DNA of 64,000 nucleotides, from contig DF237411.1 of assembly GCA_000708835.1 (NCBI GenBank), forward strand, positions 1-64,000, in the 5' to 3' direction. The notes under the pieces are model-generated. The model had not been told where the DNA came from and made no database searches. It saw only the letters and a program-made list of their open reading frames with translations. Every line of letters begins with the position of its first letter. Position 1 is the first letter of the stretch. This stretch comes from Klebsormidium nitens (Eukaryota > Streptophyta > Klebsormidiophyceae > Klebsormidiales > Klebsormidiaceae). Below are positions 1 through 11,700 of the stretch, piece after piece. The position numbers and the translations under genes are program-made.

Positions 1-1847
1 TTATTGGGCAAAAATCTGCCCAACCGGCGTGTTGGTACGCTAATATGCTCAAGCACTGCACGTTCGGATCACCTTATGTCACGGGCTTTCGGTGGTGCAG
101 AGCTCCCGAGTCCGATGCACTGGAGGACGTCGGAGGGAACCTCGGAAAATGTTTCCTCAGGGGAGCCTGCGTGTAGATCCGCATGGGTGCCTAGAGGTCC
201 CGAGGCGTCCTAGGTAAACGTACTTCTACGTCAAACGCAGCGACGCGGCCTTTGAAGGAGAAGGAAGCGGAGGAGGGGCGGAGGATTCTAGGACGTACCA
301 AGCTGCTGAAAGCCGCACTAAAAGCTCCCCTCCTGTGGGACACAAGGAGGACACCTTACTTGTAACGAAGGGGACACGTAAGCGCAGCTTTCAAAGCTAC
401 CGTATTTTTTACACTGTACTTGAGCTGCTGCTACAAGGTAGCTCAATAGCTAGCTGGGCCCCTGCAGGTGACGGCATTGTTGCGAGAGGGTTTAGAATGC
501 AGTCTCTGATGAGCCTCGTTTGGCAAGAGGAGAGGTAGCATCAGGTTTACAAAGTGTAGTGGTTTGCAACTGAGGGTCAGGTGAGGCCGACACTGCACTT
601 CTATTTTGAGATGGTCACAAAATGCAGCACGTGAGCTAGCTGTACGTGTTGTGTAAGTTGACCTGTGGGAGGCGTAACTTTAAGGAATTTGGTGCACAGC
701 CAAGTATATCGCAACGTCTTGGGAGACTAACAGCTTCTTAGGCCCCCAAAAGATAACCGACAAGACTCTTGGGACTGTGAAAGGGCCCATATCAGCTGAC
801 ACAAAGGAGGGGTTTGTTCAAAATAAAACCAGGCTCTTCAGTCCGCCATTCCCTTTAGGACGTCCTTGACTAGCAGTGAGAGCTCGGTGAGAAGGCCTCC
901 TTTTTTATTCTTTGTCTCCTCAGATGGAGGTAGCTGAGCATTCAAAGCCAATGGTAGACTACTGGTCTAGAGGCCCTGAAAGGACCGCCGAAGGAGGCTT
1001 CCTTGAGCTTGTTAAGATCAGCCTCCCAGAATGTTGAGCATGAACCACGTAAAATAACTTCATAGGCATTCTTGGATACTTTTCGAAGTAGTGAACTTAG
1101 CTGGAACGTCAGCTCAGCTGCGAACGGAAAGAAGTTTCTCAAATAGCAGAGATCGCTTACTCCTGTATCTGAGTTCTCAATTTACCTGGAGTATGGCGCA
1201 CAATCCTCACTTTAAAGGGTACTGAGAGCCAGAGATGCAGAGACAGGACAACAGCATGCTTCAGGTAAGGGGACTATTTTGGGAGACGTGATTTCATCCC
1301 TACATGAGCCATTGGGAATATTTTGTTGCTGGATTCTCTTTAATTGGAGATCTGCTCATCAAAATACACATTGACCTGCAGGGGAAAGTTACATATGCTG
1401 CTAATGCAGCAATAGATCAGTACGCGACAACAGCGTCTCTAGCAACCACGAGGGGACAGATGTTTCTTGAGGGGCGTACCATCAAGGACCGACACAAGTG
1501 CTGTGAGCACAGCTTGGCGGATGTAGCAAGCGTTCTCATGACTTCGTCTCTTTTCATGGTAAGCTTGAGCGCTTTTGAGAATTCATTTGCTCTAACGGGC
1601 TGGACCGCACAAGCGGTGTTGCTCTTTCGTGCGCTGACACGCGTTCGCATGCATCATTAAGGATCATGTGCCGGCCAGCTCTGAAGTAGGGCTGAAGTGG
1701 ATTCCCCCAACGATAGAATGATCCACAGGAATTTGCCTCCATGCATCAGTAGTGCTGGATTGTGATTTATCTAAAACTTACTATAGGTCCAAGGCCAGCC
1801 CGAAAGTACTGCCTAACCAGATGATTGAGTGGGTCATTTGAGTGGGG

Positions 1848-1886
1848 TTTTTTTTTTTTTTTTTTTTTTCTTTTCTTTTTTTCTTC
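1848..1886. repeat. Poly-T tract
   Basis: A run of 22 T is followed by a T-rich stretch with scattered C. Read on the minus strand it is an A-rich tail of about 38 bases. It could be the tail of an old retroposed copy, or a plain homopolymer. I saw no element body with target-site duplications next to it. Confidence 0.6.
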
Positions 1887-2117
1887 CACATTCCCTAGTG
1901 ATCAGAATATGATCTACGGAACCTCAACACTCTCAAAATAATCACACTGACATCACAAGGCCAGTCTCTTTGTGATGAACATAGGAATGAGTAGTTGGAG
2001 TGAGCTTCTTCCTTCCTCTGCAGGTCATAATGACGGCTTGCATCCTCGTTGCCATCAGCAGCCTTGCCTGTGGCAATGTGGGTAGCAGCGTGGCTCCAAT
2101 TGAGCTTGGCGGCCGCC

Positions 2118-2440
2118 GACTGAAACTCGGAGCTGCCGAAACGTGCAACTTGAGGATCGCCGTAAGTCCCTTGACTCTGGAAACTACTCAAAGGCTTATC
2201 CAGCTCAACCCCTTGAGATTGCTGGCAAGAGATCCGCTCCATGTTGACTGAAACTCGGAGCTGCCCAAAACATGCGACTGAAGGTCGCTGTAGTCCCTGG
2301 TAAGTACTTAAAAGCGGATCCACTTCAATTTCTCGAGAACACAAGGGACTGCTTCCATGCAGAGTGATACTTGGAGCCGCTGAACCATGCAGACTTGAGA
2401 ACGCCTTAGTTACCCGAACCCTCGAAAATATCAACGCATA
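2118..2440. repeat. Degenerate tandem repeat, 3 copies of about 116-128 bp
   Basis: The block beginning GACTGAAACTCGGAGCTGCC at 2118 recurs almost exactly at 2246 and, more diverged, at 2362. Weaker similarity continues through each unit, for example the AGTCCCT and TCGAGAA/TTGAGAT parts. No coding role is visible. The unit length is a little shorter than the exon-linked copies seen elsewhere in the window, so it may be an older array of the same kind. Confidence 0.7.
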
Positions 2441-2993
2441 ATCTTTTCGATTTCAATACTCTAAGGAGACAGCGGCCTGATTCCATGCTAGACTTCACTT
2501 GGCAATGCTCATCCACTTTCACGAGCAGTCCTTGTTGATCATGTGGCATGTGACGTATCTATTCTGATTCCGACATCATCATTAAATAAGCCGTCGCCAT
2601 CAATGCAAGGTGGCGGTTGCTATTGAATCGAAGTACTCAGCCTCTCACTTTCCTTACTTGAGTTGTACTCAGTGCACAGAAGAAGCCTAAAAGAGCTCAA
2701 GAAAAGCGGGTGTCGAACAAACCCGTGCTTTTATGTTCACAGAGGTCGCTCTGTGTTTTTGGTCCTTCAATTTCCATCTTTTTCGAACCTATTGATTTGA
2801 CCTTCGATACCTAGGTTTTACTTTTTCGAGAGCTGTTAAGCCGGTTGCTTCTGTCGGAAGATGTAAAACTCAAGGGATGTTTTAGAAGATCCAATATACA
2901 TGTTCACGTTTTTTTGAGGGCCTTCGGGTGTTTCAATGCATAAAATAGGGCAACGAACATCCTTAAAGCAGCTTTCTTTTTCTTCCCGTGCAG

Positions 2994-3998
2994 CCTGCGG
3001 CTCACGTGCCTTCATTTCCGGTGGTGACCGAAACCCTGCATCCTTCACTCGGTTGGACCTTCCACCGCTCCGAGTCCTGTCCCAACCAAACTCTCAGTCA
3101 ACAGGCGCAGTCAAAGCCAGGGCCCGGAGCTCTCCTCCGGGCGCTTTGGTGGAGCCCTCGGAGTTTTCTCCAGGGCCTCTCGCTTTTCAAGGCCCTCGTT
3201 CTGCTCGCAAATGAAGCGCGGATCGCACTTACACCGGTGCGCAACGCCAAGTTCGTCGTCAGCATGACGACCTCCCCGAAACGCGTGGCAGAGATCGGGC
3301 CTGTCATCGCTTCCCTCAAGCGGAACAGTCTTCAACCAGACTTGATTATCGTCAACCTGCCGCGCCTTTTCCTGCGGACCGGCTCGACATTCGGTGCGCT
3401 CCCGGCGTTCCTCACGTCCGATCCGGCAGTGCTCGTAAACTGGTGCGACGACTTTGGCCCCGCGACTAAGATCCTTGGGGCGCTTTCCTTGGTTCACGAT
3501 CCGGACACGATAATCATCTCTGTAGACGATGACATCTGGTACCCCCCCCACCATCTCAAGAAGCTGTTTCTCAGGTCGGTAGAGAACCCCGGGCGGGTGA
3601 TAACGGGCAAGAGCGCGATGCCAGGGTTTATCGTAGAGGGGTTTTCGGGGGTGTTGTACCGGCGCGGGTTTTTCGGCGACCCGGGCGAGGTCGGAAGTTG
3701 GATCAGGGCGTCGCCCAAGAGTTGCTACCTCGCCGACGACTTCGTGATCTCGAATTACCTCCTGAACCGACACGTGGCGATAGACACGTGCAACACGCGG
3801 CTCGAGGGCCGGTTCTTGAGACGGATAGGGCTGGGCCTCGTGCCGCTAGAACATGGGCTGAGATCGGACGCTTTGCATCGTGGGGCGGATCAGACGTCCC
3901 GAGGGAATCAAGACAACTACGCGAAGTGTAGAGTACATATGGAGAGCGATGGTTCGTTATACCAGAGCTTCCCTGACACAAGCACGGCCTATTACTGA
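2994..3998 (+). CDS. Glycosyltransferase-like protein (GT-A fold), 3' exon
   Basis: This looks like the last exon of a nucleotide-sugar transferase-like protein. It opens after a strong acceptor (pyrimidine tract, then CAG at 2991-2993) and stays open to the TGA at 3996-3998, about 334 codons. The first in-frame ATG comes only at the conserved block, so the true start lies in an upstream exon I could not find. About 70 residues in there is a hydrophobic stretch. It is followed by VVSMTTSPKR, then CDDFGPATKILGAL, then ISVDDDIWYPP, whose aspartates look like the metal-binding DxD of GT-A enzymes, and a later ADDFVISNYLL acidic motif. This order (SxTTSPxR, DFGPATK, DDD) is what I know from poorly characterised algal and bacterial glycosyltransferases. 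Donor and acceptor sugars are unknown. It converges on the transporter gene. Confidence 0.6.
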   Translation, partial: PAAHVPSFPVVTETLHPSLGWTFHRSESCPNQTLSQQAQSKPGPGALLRALWWSPRSFLQGLSLFKALVLLANEARIALTPVRNAKFVVSMTTSPKRVAEIGPVIASLKRNSLQPDLIIVNLPRLFLRTGSTFGALPAFLTSDPAVLVNWCDDFGPATKILGALSLVHDPDTIIISVDDDIWYPPHHLKKLFLRSVENPGRVITGKSAMPGFIVEGFSGVLYRRGFFGDPGEVGSWIRASPKSCYLADDFVISNYLLNRHVAIDTCNTRLEGRFLRRIGLGLVPLEHGLRSDALHRGADQTSRGNQDNYAKCRVHMESDGSLYQSFPDTSTAYY

Positions 3999-5787
3999 TG
4001 GGTTCAATGCTTGTCTGATGCTGCTAGAACGAACCACGTCACAATCAAAGCCCCCATCTCATGGGCTAATAAGAAGGCGAGCTGAAAGCCCGGCTTTTAA
4101 GTTCTTTGAAATAAACGGCGCTCGCGTAGGCTTAGCAAGCGGCAAGCTAGTGACTGGACAAAGTGGTTTGAATTAGTGGTGTTTGTGTAGATTCGACGTA
4201 TCACCGAATTTGCGACTTTGCGGTGAGAAATCGTGCACACTCTCTTGATAGTCAAATATGAGCAGCGACTCGAGGAACCAAATCAAGTGTAACTAGCCGC
4301 GCGCCAATCTCTAGAAAAGACGTGAACGAGTCCGGCCGGAGCTGCAGGCATGCCTCTGCCTGATCATTGCGCAAGCTCACATATAAATAGAGTCATTGCG
4401 TGACGCATGCTTTCGTCGGAAGTGGATTTGCAGCTAGCTACTCCACTGTGCATGGCTACAAGGGGATCTTACACTGCATCATGGCTTGTACGTTCAATGC
4501 GTTCGACGCATCCGGACGGAATGAAGCTGATAATACCAAGCGGCCGCGCGGGGCCTTTCACATCTCCGCTACAGTAAACAATTAAGACAAATGACGGTCT
4601 ACTATATATCATCTTCTGGCCGGGCTCGTCCAACGGATTATCATGTAATACGCTCGCGATCCACCACATGCATCATCGCAAAGGTCTGATCATGTATAAA
4701 GTATCTTCTGCTCATGGCAAGCCTGCTGCACGTGCCAGAAGCTTGCGTGAAATGATAATCACAAGAATTTTCTCAAAGGATCCGGGTCCTCTCGTACGTA
4801 TGAAATTTCAGAGAATCATTTTATCTCAGCCGAGGATAATAATGTAAGCTCCGACATACACGAAACATATGCATTCATCTACAACCCCCGAAGGGCCTGC
4901 CCCGCACCCACAGGGTTTACGTAGACGTGATCATTGAGAGTAAGTGTGGCGTTCAATATCAACGTATTTAGAAGCAATCATTTGCTGGGCAAGGTCTCAC
5001 ATGTAACGTGATTGTGACTCGGCCGTCATTCGACGATGTTTATTCACCACTGAGTATACTCATTCCTCATGCGTGGCCTATCAGTGTTGCAATCCGGTCC
5101 ATCCGACCCATCAACTAATCATTGTTACCGTACGTGGTTGCACTAACAAAATACTAGTCAAGTTAGAGACGGAAGGCAATGCAAGCCCGAAGGAAGCCCA
5201 TCTTGACCTTAACGATGCCTACCATACTTCAGCAGTATCTGTACAACTGTCCACTGACCTTTTAGATCCGCGTTGCAGCACTGCTGACTTCCTATTGACC
5301 TTGAATGCAACACCCCAGCCTTGCTTGCTTTGTTCGCATACTTTACAAGCCCCGTCGATTTGCGGATTGTGCTTCGAAAGATCTGAATAAACTACAACCG
5401 GACTACTGCGTCTTGGCACTACCTTACATTTGACACTGACCGCTCTATTCTAGGGTCAACCTCCAACAACCTCCAACATTTCAAAAATTTTGAATCAGAA
5501 GGTACTTAAATCGTGAAGACCCTAGAGTGAGTGCATTCACTGGAAAATCCATGCGAAGTAGCATTGCCCTTAATACAGTAACTTCCGACCTACTCTTCTA
5601 GACGTTATGCGATACTTGCCATATCTTAGTGGATTAAATGACAGACTACTGTCCCATACACCAAGACAAAGACTCGCGGGCTTCAAAGCTTCTGCGCGCG
5701 CGCTTTGCTGAGTCTGGTAAAACCTGGTAGCTCAAATCAGAGACGCGACCACCGTCTCTACCGGTCAAATTCGTGCGCTCGCGCACC
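3999..5787. other. Convergent intergenic region, no gene seen
   Basis: This lies between the 3' ends of the glycosyltransferase-like gene (+) and the transporter (-). Short open frames, the longest 105 codons at 5073-5390, carry no recognisable motif. It should hold both 3' UTRs. Its middle part contains the first of the CATGCATG-rich islands, listed separately. Confidence 0.6.
4345..4895. repeat. CATGCATG/GCATGC-rich island at convergent 3' ends
   Basis: The core ATGCA/TGCAT or GCATGC recurs in GGCATGCC (about 4347), GACGCATGC, GTGCATGG, CTGCATCATGG, ACATGCATCATC and ATATGCATTC. Similar islands occur at 20.3, 29.7, 36.0, 42.1 and 60.0 kb, each at the 3' end of a gene. Confidence 0.5.
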
Positions 5788-8700
5788 CTACTGGTAGAAC
5801 TTGTAGGTGCTCGCGTCCACAATAATGTTACGCAGCGACCCGATGAAGGCGACAATCATTACGCCCACGAAAGTGACGATAATAAACTGCGCGAGGGAAA
5901 GACAGGCTCAGTCTGCCGCCGCTTGAGTATCCTTGAATCAACTCGCAAAATCCTAAGCTGAGAAGGCATAAGTCGATCGAAGGACCGAAACATGGAAGCA
6001 GAAAAACGACGAACACATCCTTGAGAGCGTAAAACGGACTACATGGAAAAGAGACGTCAGCTAACAACGAGAGAGACGGAGTCGAAGATAAGCAAGCTAG
6101 GGAAGGAGCGGGAAACTGGAGCTTTTCGTAATTGCTGCCGGCTCGCACGGTGGCCGGACGAACGATGAGTGCCACTCAACCCGCCCATCGAGCAACCTGC
6201 AAAGCGTGCTTCTCAGCAGCCAAACACAGACATTCGTTCTGGGCACTCCTGACGGCAGAACGAGGGACGAGAGCGGAAGGACGGCAGGATAGCAGCGGAA
6301 ACGGAGAGTGCGCGCGCGCTTACCCAGTTCCAGGCCCAGCTGAAGGAGCCCATCTTTGGTTTGATCAGGACGATCCAAATGATGGCGGGCATCTGAATGA
6401 AAAAGAAAGAGCGGGTCTCAAGGTTGGGAAGAACGGAAAATCATTTACTGATTTTCACCTGTGGGTTTGACGCCGTGTGCAAAATCTCGAGCCGTTTTGA
6501 TCGATTACGGTATTTAGTCGAGTCGACGGTTGGCATTATGGAACGACAATCAGCACAGGGATCGGGAATTCTTACTCAGTCAGCATCAAGGCCCAGATGC
6601 CACGCACGGGCCTTAGAGCCGGTTGCTACTTTTGAATGCTTCAACGAAAGGCTAGAACGGCCGGTTCGGGTCATAGGGTACGTCACGGGATCAAGAGATG
6701 AGCAAAATGTTCGCTCGACAAATCAGGCCAGCGTCAATCTGGCTTGTTGGCAGTACACAAGCCAGGTTTCCAGTGCTAACCCGACGGAAACGAACCAAAC
6801 GCACCTCCGTTGACTGGCTCCCCAAAACCCAGGTTTGACCACAGCCTAAGAGTGCAGCTGAAACGCTCGGCGGTTAAAGTAGAAAGTGACGTCACAGTGG
6901 ATACGACGTCAGTCGCTTAGGAGCATCACCGTCACAAGGTGACGTCACAGTTGAGATGCTTACGAAGAAGGTCATGGGCGCATTCCCGAGCGCTCCCAGC
7001 AGTCCCATCAGGTCGCCAAAGAAGGGGAAGGTAATCGCCAAGAAAGTGGTGCCGACTGCAATGAAAAGAGGGCAATACTTTCATATTTGGAAAACGGTTG
7101 CGTTTGCGTAGAGTAAACATTCAGGGGTCACGGCTTCCTCGAGCACCAGCGACTCGACCATACTCTAAACCACGAGAAACGGGGCCCCTGCTCGTCGGTC
7201 ATATTTCAACGGCGTTCCGGCGGACTTGTACAGAAGTAAGCCCGACTGACGAGCTTCATCTTTTGGGCGATTGGGCGTTCCCCTCGACGCTTCTTCTAGC
7301 TCGCGAAAGTGAGCCAGTCATGATGGACTTGCAATCTGAATTGGATCGACAACGCGGAACCACTGTCCCTTAACACAATTGCTGATGTCAGAAGTTGGAA
7401 AGCTTGACCTCATGTAAACTCCCACCAGTCAAAGACGACACTTCTAGTGGAGAAGCACCTGACGGCTCGAGACGCATCGAAGCGCCATCGACGGCTCTAA
7501 AGCCGTGAAATTTGCAGCGTTAGGTATTTAATCTCTCATCAAAGCTAAGGCGATTCCCAAGCCCTAGTACCATAACTCTAGACTCAAAGATACCCTTTCA
7601 GGAATCTGTTCTTGGAAAATCTGAATCGACTTACGGACGTAGAAGGTCCGGTAAGTGATGCGCATGACGCCGGTGTTGTTGATCCCCTTGCGCAGCATCA
7701 CGGTCTCGATCATGTCAAAGACGGGGTGGGTATAGAGCTGTAAAACCACAAAACAAAACCTGGGTTACTTCAAATGGTTCAACATTCTCTTACTTATTGG
7801 CGAAAAATGCGTAGATACTTTGTTTCAGCCTTCCGCAGCATCACGCTTTCGTTCACGATCAAGAAGGGGTCTGTGAAGAGCTGCAACCCGCAGAATCACT
7901 GATTATGATAAAATGATTTCACACTTTTTACTTAGTACGGAGGATTGCACACGGCAATGAGTAAAGCAATGTACAATAGAAAGCGGAAAGTGCCCAAGCA
8001 AAGTGAGGAACGCGCGCACTTGCTCCCCATGTTGGTCAAGGCATCCAGAAGCATCGATTATGTGCTGATGAAACTTCGACTCAGCACAGACGCCTCACTT
8101 TATGAGTGCAAGACCCCCTTTTAATCGGATCTTGTCAGGATCTGGTCAGCTTTTAGGCGGTGCCATTCCATCCTGGGTACAAATGCGCTTCGACCTGAGA
8201 ACTTTAATCTGCAAAAACGAGGGCCAACCAATTGTTCAAAACGTCCAAACCCACCTGATACGATGCGAACACGTGGACGACCACCATAAGATTCGCCATA
8301 GCGACCACCCAGATCGGCTTCCCGACCGACTTGAGAATGTTGTCCTGGACTAGGTTTCCGAAGGCCCAGTACCCGGTGATTGCGACCGGGAAGTAGCACG
8401 CTGCGACGACGGCATACGCGAAGTAGACGCCCCGCATCATGGGGATCTTGGAAGGGGGAGCGCCCTCCTTGGTAGACGGCATGCTCGACTGCGGAAGAGA
8501 GAACGGCGTGCTTGATTCGACATCGGGAAACGATCGTTTTACCGAAGTCGTTGCACACCAAAGAAGGAAGGGAATCTGCGCTGATCACCGGATGGAGAAA
8601 GAGGATTGACTTTTGTCGGCGTAGAACAGGTTGGCTTGAAGAAGTATCGGGAACCTCCTCTTAGGTTTGAACAGGATGAAAGTGAGTATCGGGCATGGTT

Positions 8701-11700
8701 GTCTTGCAAAGGATCATGATAAGAGAAGTTGGGTTGTCATTCCGAAGTCAGGCCGTTGCTGAGCTAAGCAAGGTGATCACGGTGGCTCAACACAATGCGA
8801 AGGGGTCAACAAAAATGTTTAATAGAACCGCAAAAGAATTTCACAAGCGGGTCCGACAAAAGCGACCCGGCTGACGAAGCGAATATAACTGTTAGAGGAC
8901 AGAAACGAGTTTCGATACCGAAACCGAAAGCAGGAACGTCCATAGTAGGCCTTAGAAAAGGGGGAAACAAATGACGACTTGGGCTGATGCAAGAGCTGAA
9001 ATGAACTCCGGCTTAACAAGTTTCGGCAAACAAGCTCGCTAACCTGGATTTCCAGAACCACGTTGTGCCCCCCGTAGGCGAAGCAAACGGTGCCCAGAGC
9101 GTTGAAGACGTTGAAAACGACGTCAGCAGTGGTGTGGCCCTTGAGGTTGTACTCAACCCCGGGCTGCTTTCCGACGTTGAGTGACGTGGCAAACGCAATC
9201 GTGGAATAGCTGCGAACAGAAGGGAGGGCTCTTGGTCATGATGGGTCTTAAAGATGTTCAATTCATGAAGTAAGCGCTCTTGAACCCAAACCACTCGGGC
9301 AACGCTGATCTCAAGCAACAGCCTCGGGTTCAGAAGCTCTTCGCGAACCGACCGGGTTTTGAGAAGGGTTTGAGGAACCGGTGCGAGAAAGATTAAAGGG
9401 TGGGTCTTAGCAGTTGAAGTGCAAACAGGTCAAAGGAGCGGGGTTGCTAACGGGTCAAAGAAGATGGTCTAAGAACCAGGTATGGAAACCAGATCTCGAG
9501 AGGCCAGACGGGAGTCTGCGGCCTCACCTGAGGGACATGACCGCGCCCATGAACGAGATCGCTGACAGTGCGTTGAAGTTGGGAAGCTGCGAAGGGACCA
9601 AACGACACGTGTCAGTTTCTCGGGTCCACCTCTCGTGCGAAGCTTTCCTGGCAATCACGCCGATCGCTCTGCTTCTCTGCTTAGTTGTCAATTCCAAGTC
9701 TTTCCCAGATGTGCTCGATAATCAAGACACGTCCACAGGCGAACACTAGATCCGAACTCAAAAGAGGGGGTAAGAGACAGAGGTTTGCAGAACGGGGGTA
9801 CGAGTTCGGGATCGAGAATCAGGGTTGAAGTGCTGGATTTGGGAAACATGGTTAATAATTGGGGTTTGCGTCTTACCTGTGCGGCGAGCAGGTGCGGCGC
9901 CGAGAAAATGAGGATCCACCAAGTCTCCCTCAATTCGGGTTTGCAAACCTGTACCCCGCCCTTGATCTGGTGGCTGGTGCAAACCAGTTCGTAGAAGCGC
10001 TGCAGGGACTGGCCACCGGTAACCGAGTAGGTGACGCCTAACCCGACCATGACACACAGCTGCCAGGGCACCGTGAGCCACAGGCCGAGCTTGGGACCTG
10101 TGTCAAGAGGAGGTTGAGAGGATCAGAAGATGGTCGAAAGTTTTTCCGTCCGCCGATTTCTTGTTCGAATGGGGCACTCAAAGGTGGACACATGGACTAA
10201 TGTACGTGCAAGTGGCCAGACCTCGGATCTGGCAAAAAATGCAAACCGCTATCCAAGAAACGCTCGCAGGGGAGCTCCAAAAACACATGTCGAATCAGCG
10301 ATTCTGGCGGCTTATGAGAGCGTCTAGGGCGGGACGCTTTCGTGAGTAGTAATCCGAGGAGGACTCCTGACTTGACAGTAGTCGGGCAGAAGAAGCATCT
10401 AATGGGTATGCACGACTGAAGGTCAAAGCAATGGACAGTTAGCAACAAGAAACGACAGCGCAGGAACCAGCACCAGAAATATAACAGAAGAGGGAAAATT
10501 TGAGACGGTCGATTTGAGTACGTGCAGCAAAGCGCAGTTGCGTCAGAGAAGACCTGGACCTCAAAGTGCTCAATCTGAAGTCTGAACCGACTTGCTTGAG
10601 AAAGAGGAGATGATAATCGTGCCACTGAAGGAATATCAGCTTCAGATCACTGTTAGAGCGGCTCGAGACCATTTTGGGACGAAGAGACTCCAGCCCGTGT
10701 AAATAGGATCAAGTGGCATGCCAAAGGGAGTCGAACCGGAATGGTAGAAACAGTGAACTTCAGATCGAACCAGGAGACGCTAGAGCTGCCCAGCATATCA
10801 AAGGTGCAGGGCGGGGTTGAGAATCCGGAAAAGCATTCTCCACAAAGCAAGCAGCGTATGACGGCGGGAGAGAAACTTGGCAACACACTAGAAAGCAAGC
10901 CCAGGGGTTCAAATCTGTGCTAGGAGCGGTTCGGGAAAAGCCTTTGCTCAGCCTGGGACAAATAGGAACTCACCGAACGCATATTGGCCCAGCTCGTGGT
11001 AGCGGTTGAAGCGGCGCCCGGGCACGAACTCGTGCAAGTAGACGAGCTGCCACAGCGTGTAGAGCGTCACTATAAAGGACAGCGTTAGCACGATGGTGCC
11101 GCCGGGCCTGAAGAGGGTTAAGGAAAGGGTTTTAAAAAAGAGGTTAAGGGAAGGGTTAGCAGGAAAACACACTGAGACGTGTCTTTAAGAAAGCGTGCAG
11201 AGGGTTTCCATCAAGGATAGAGTCAGCACCATGGTTCTGGCGGGTCGAATTAGGGTTAAGGAATAGAATAGAAAAAATAAAAAAAGAATAGAACAAGTTG
11301 CTAAGACGAGTTTATTACTGCTTTCGACAGAATGTTGGCACTTGATACTGATCGAGCTCATGACATTTACCCTAAAAATGTAGCTTGAAGTGACCCTTGA
11401 GAGCTTTCCCTGTCCGTTCCGTTTTACAACACTGTGTGATCCAGCTTCTTACACCAGGTCTGAATGAGTAGGCGCACTGAAATGAGTCAGATTGCACCTG
11501 ATCTCTTCACCGCTGACCGACAGAAAACAGTTTATCTTACAAACCTGAAAACTCAAGAAAGACACCGGTGATTGACTGCAAGATATAACACAACTGAAAG
11601 CTTACCACTCAAGGTACTTGAAAGCGTAGGGCAGCCCCAGAACTCCTGCCCCGACCATGGCAGTGACATTGTGGAATGCGGAGTAGTACCACTTGGCGGT

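Larger units (their letters stand above)
1..2987. other. Gene-poor stretch, no supported gene
   Basis: Only short open frames (under 120 codons) occur on either strand and none shows recognisable motifs or a splice-consistent extension. The right part must contain the missing 5' exon or exons of the glycosyltransferase-like gene that begins at the acceptor at 2991-2993, but I could not place them. Two structural features inside it are listed separately: a poly-T tract and a degenerate tandem repeat. Confidence 0.5.

Noticed and set aside
1848-1886. Poly-T as the tail of a mobile element
   Set aside because: No element body, target-site duplication or coding remnant was found beside it.
2988-2993. 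Start of the glycosyltransferase-like frame at 2988
   Set aside because: The codon there is GTG and overlaps a strong splice acceptor (CAG at 2991-2993), so it is an exon boundary, not a translation start.
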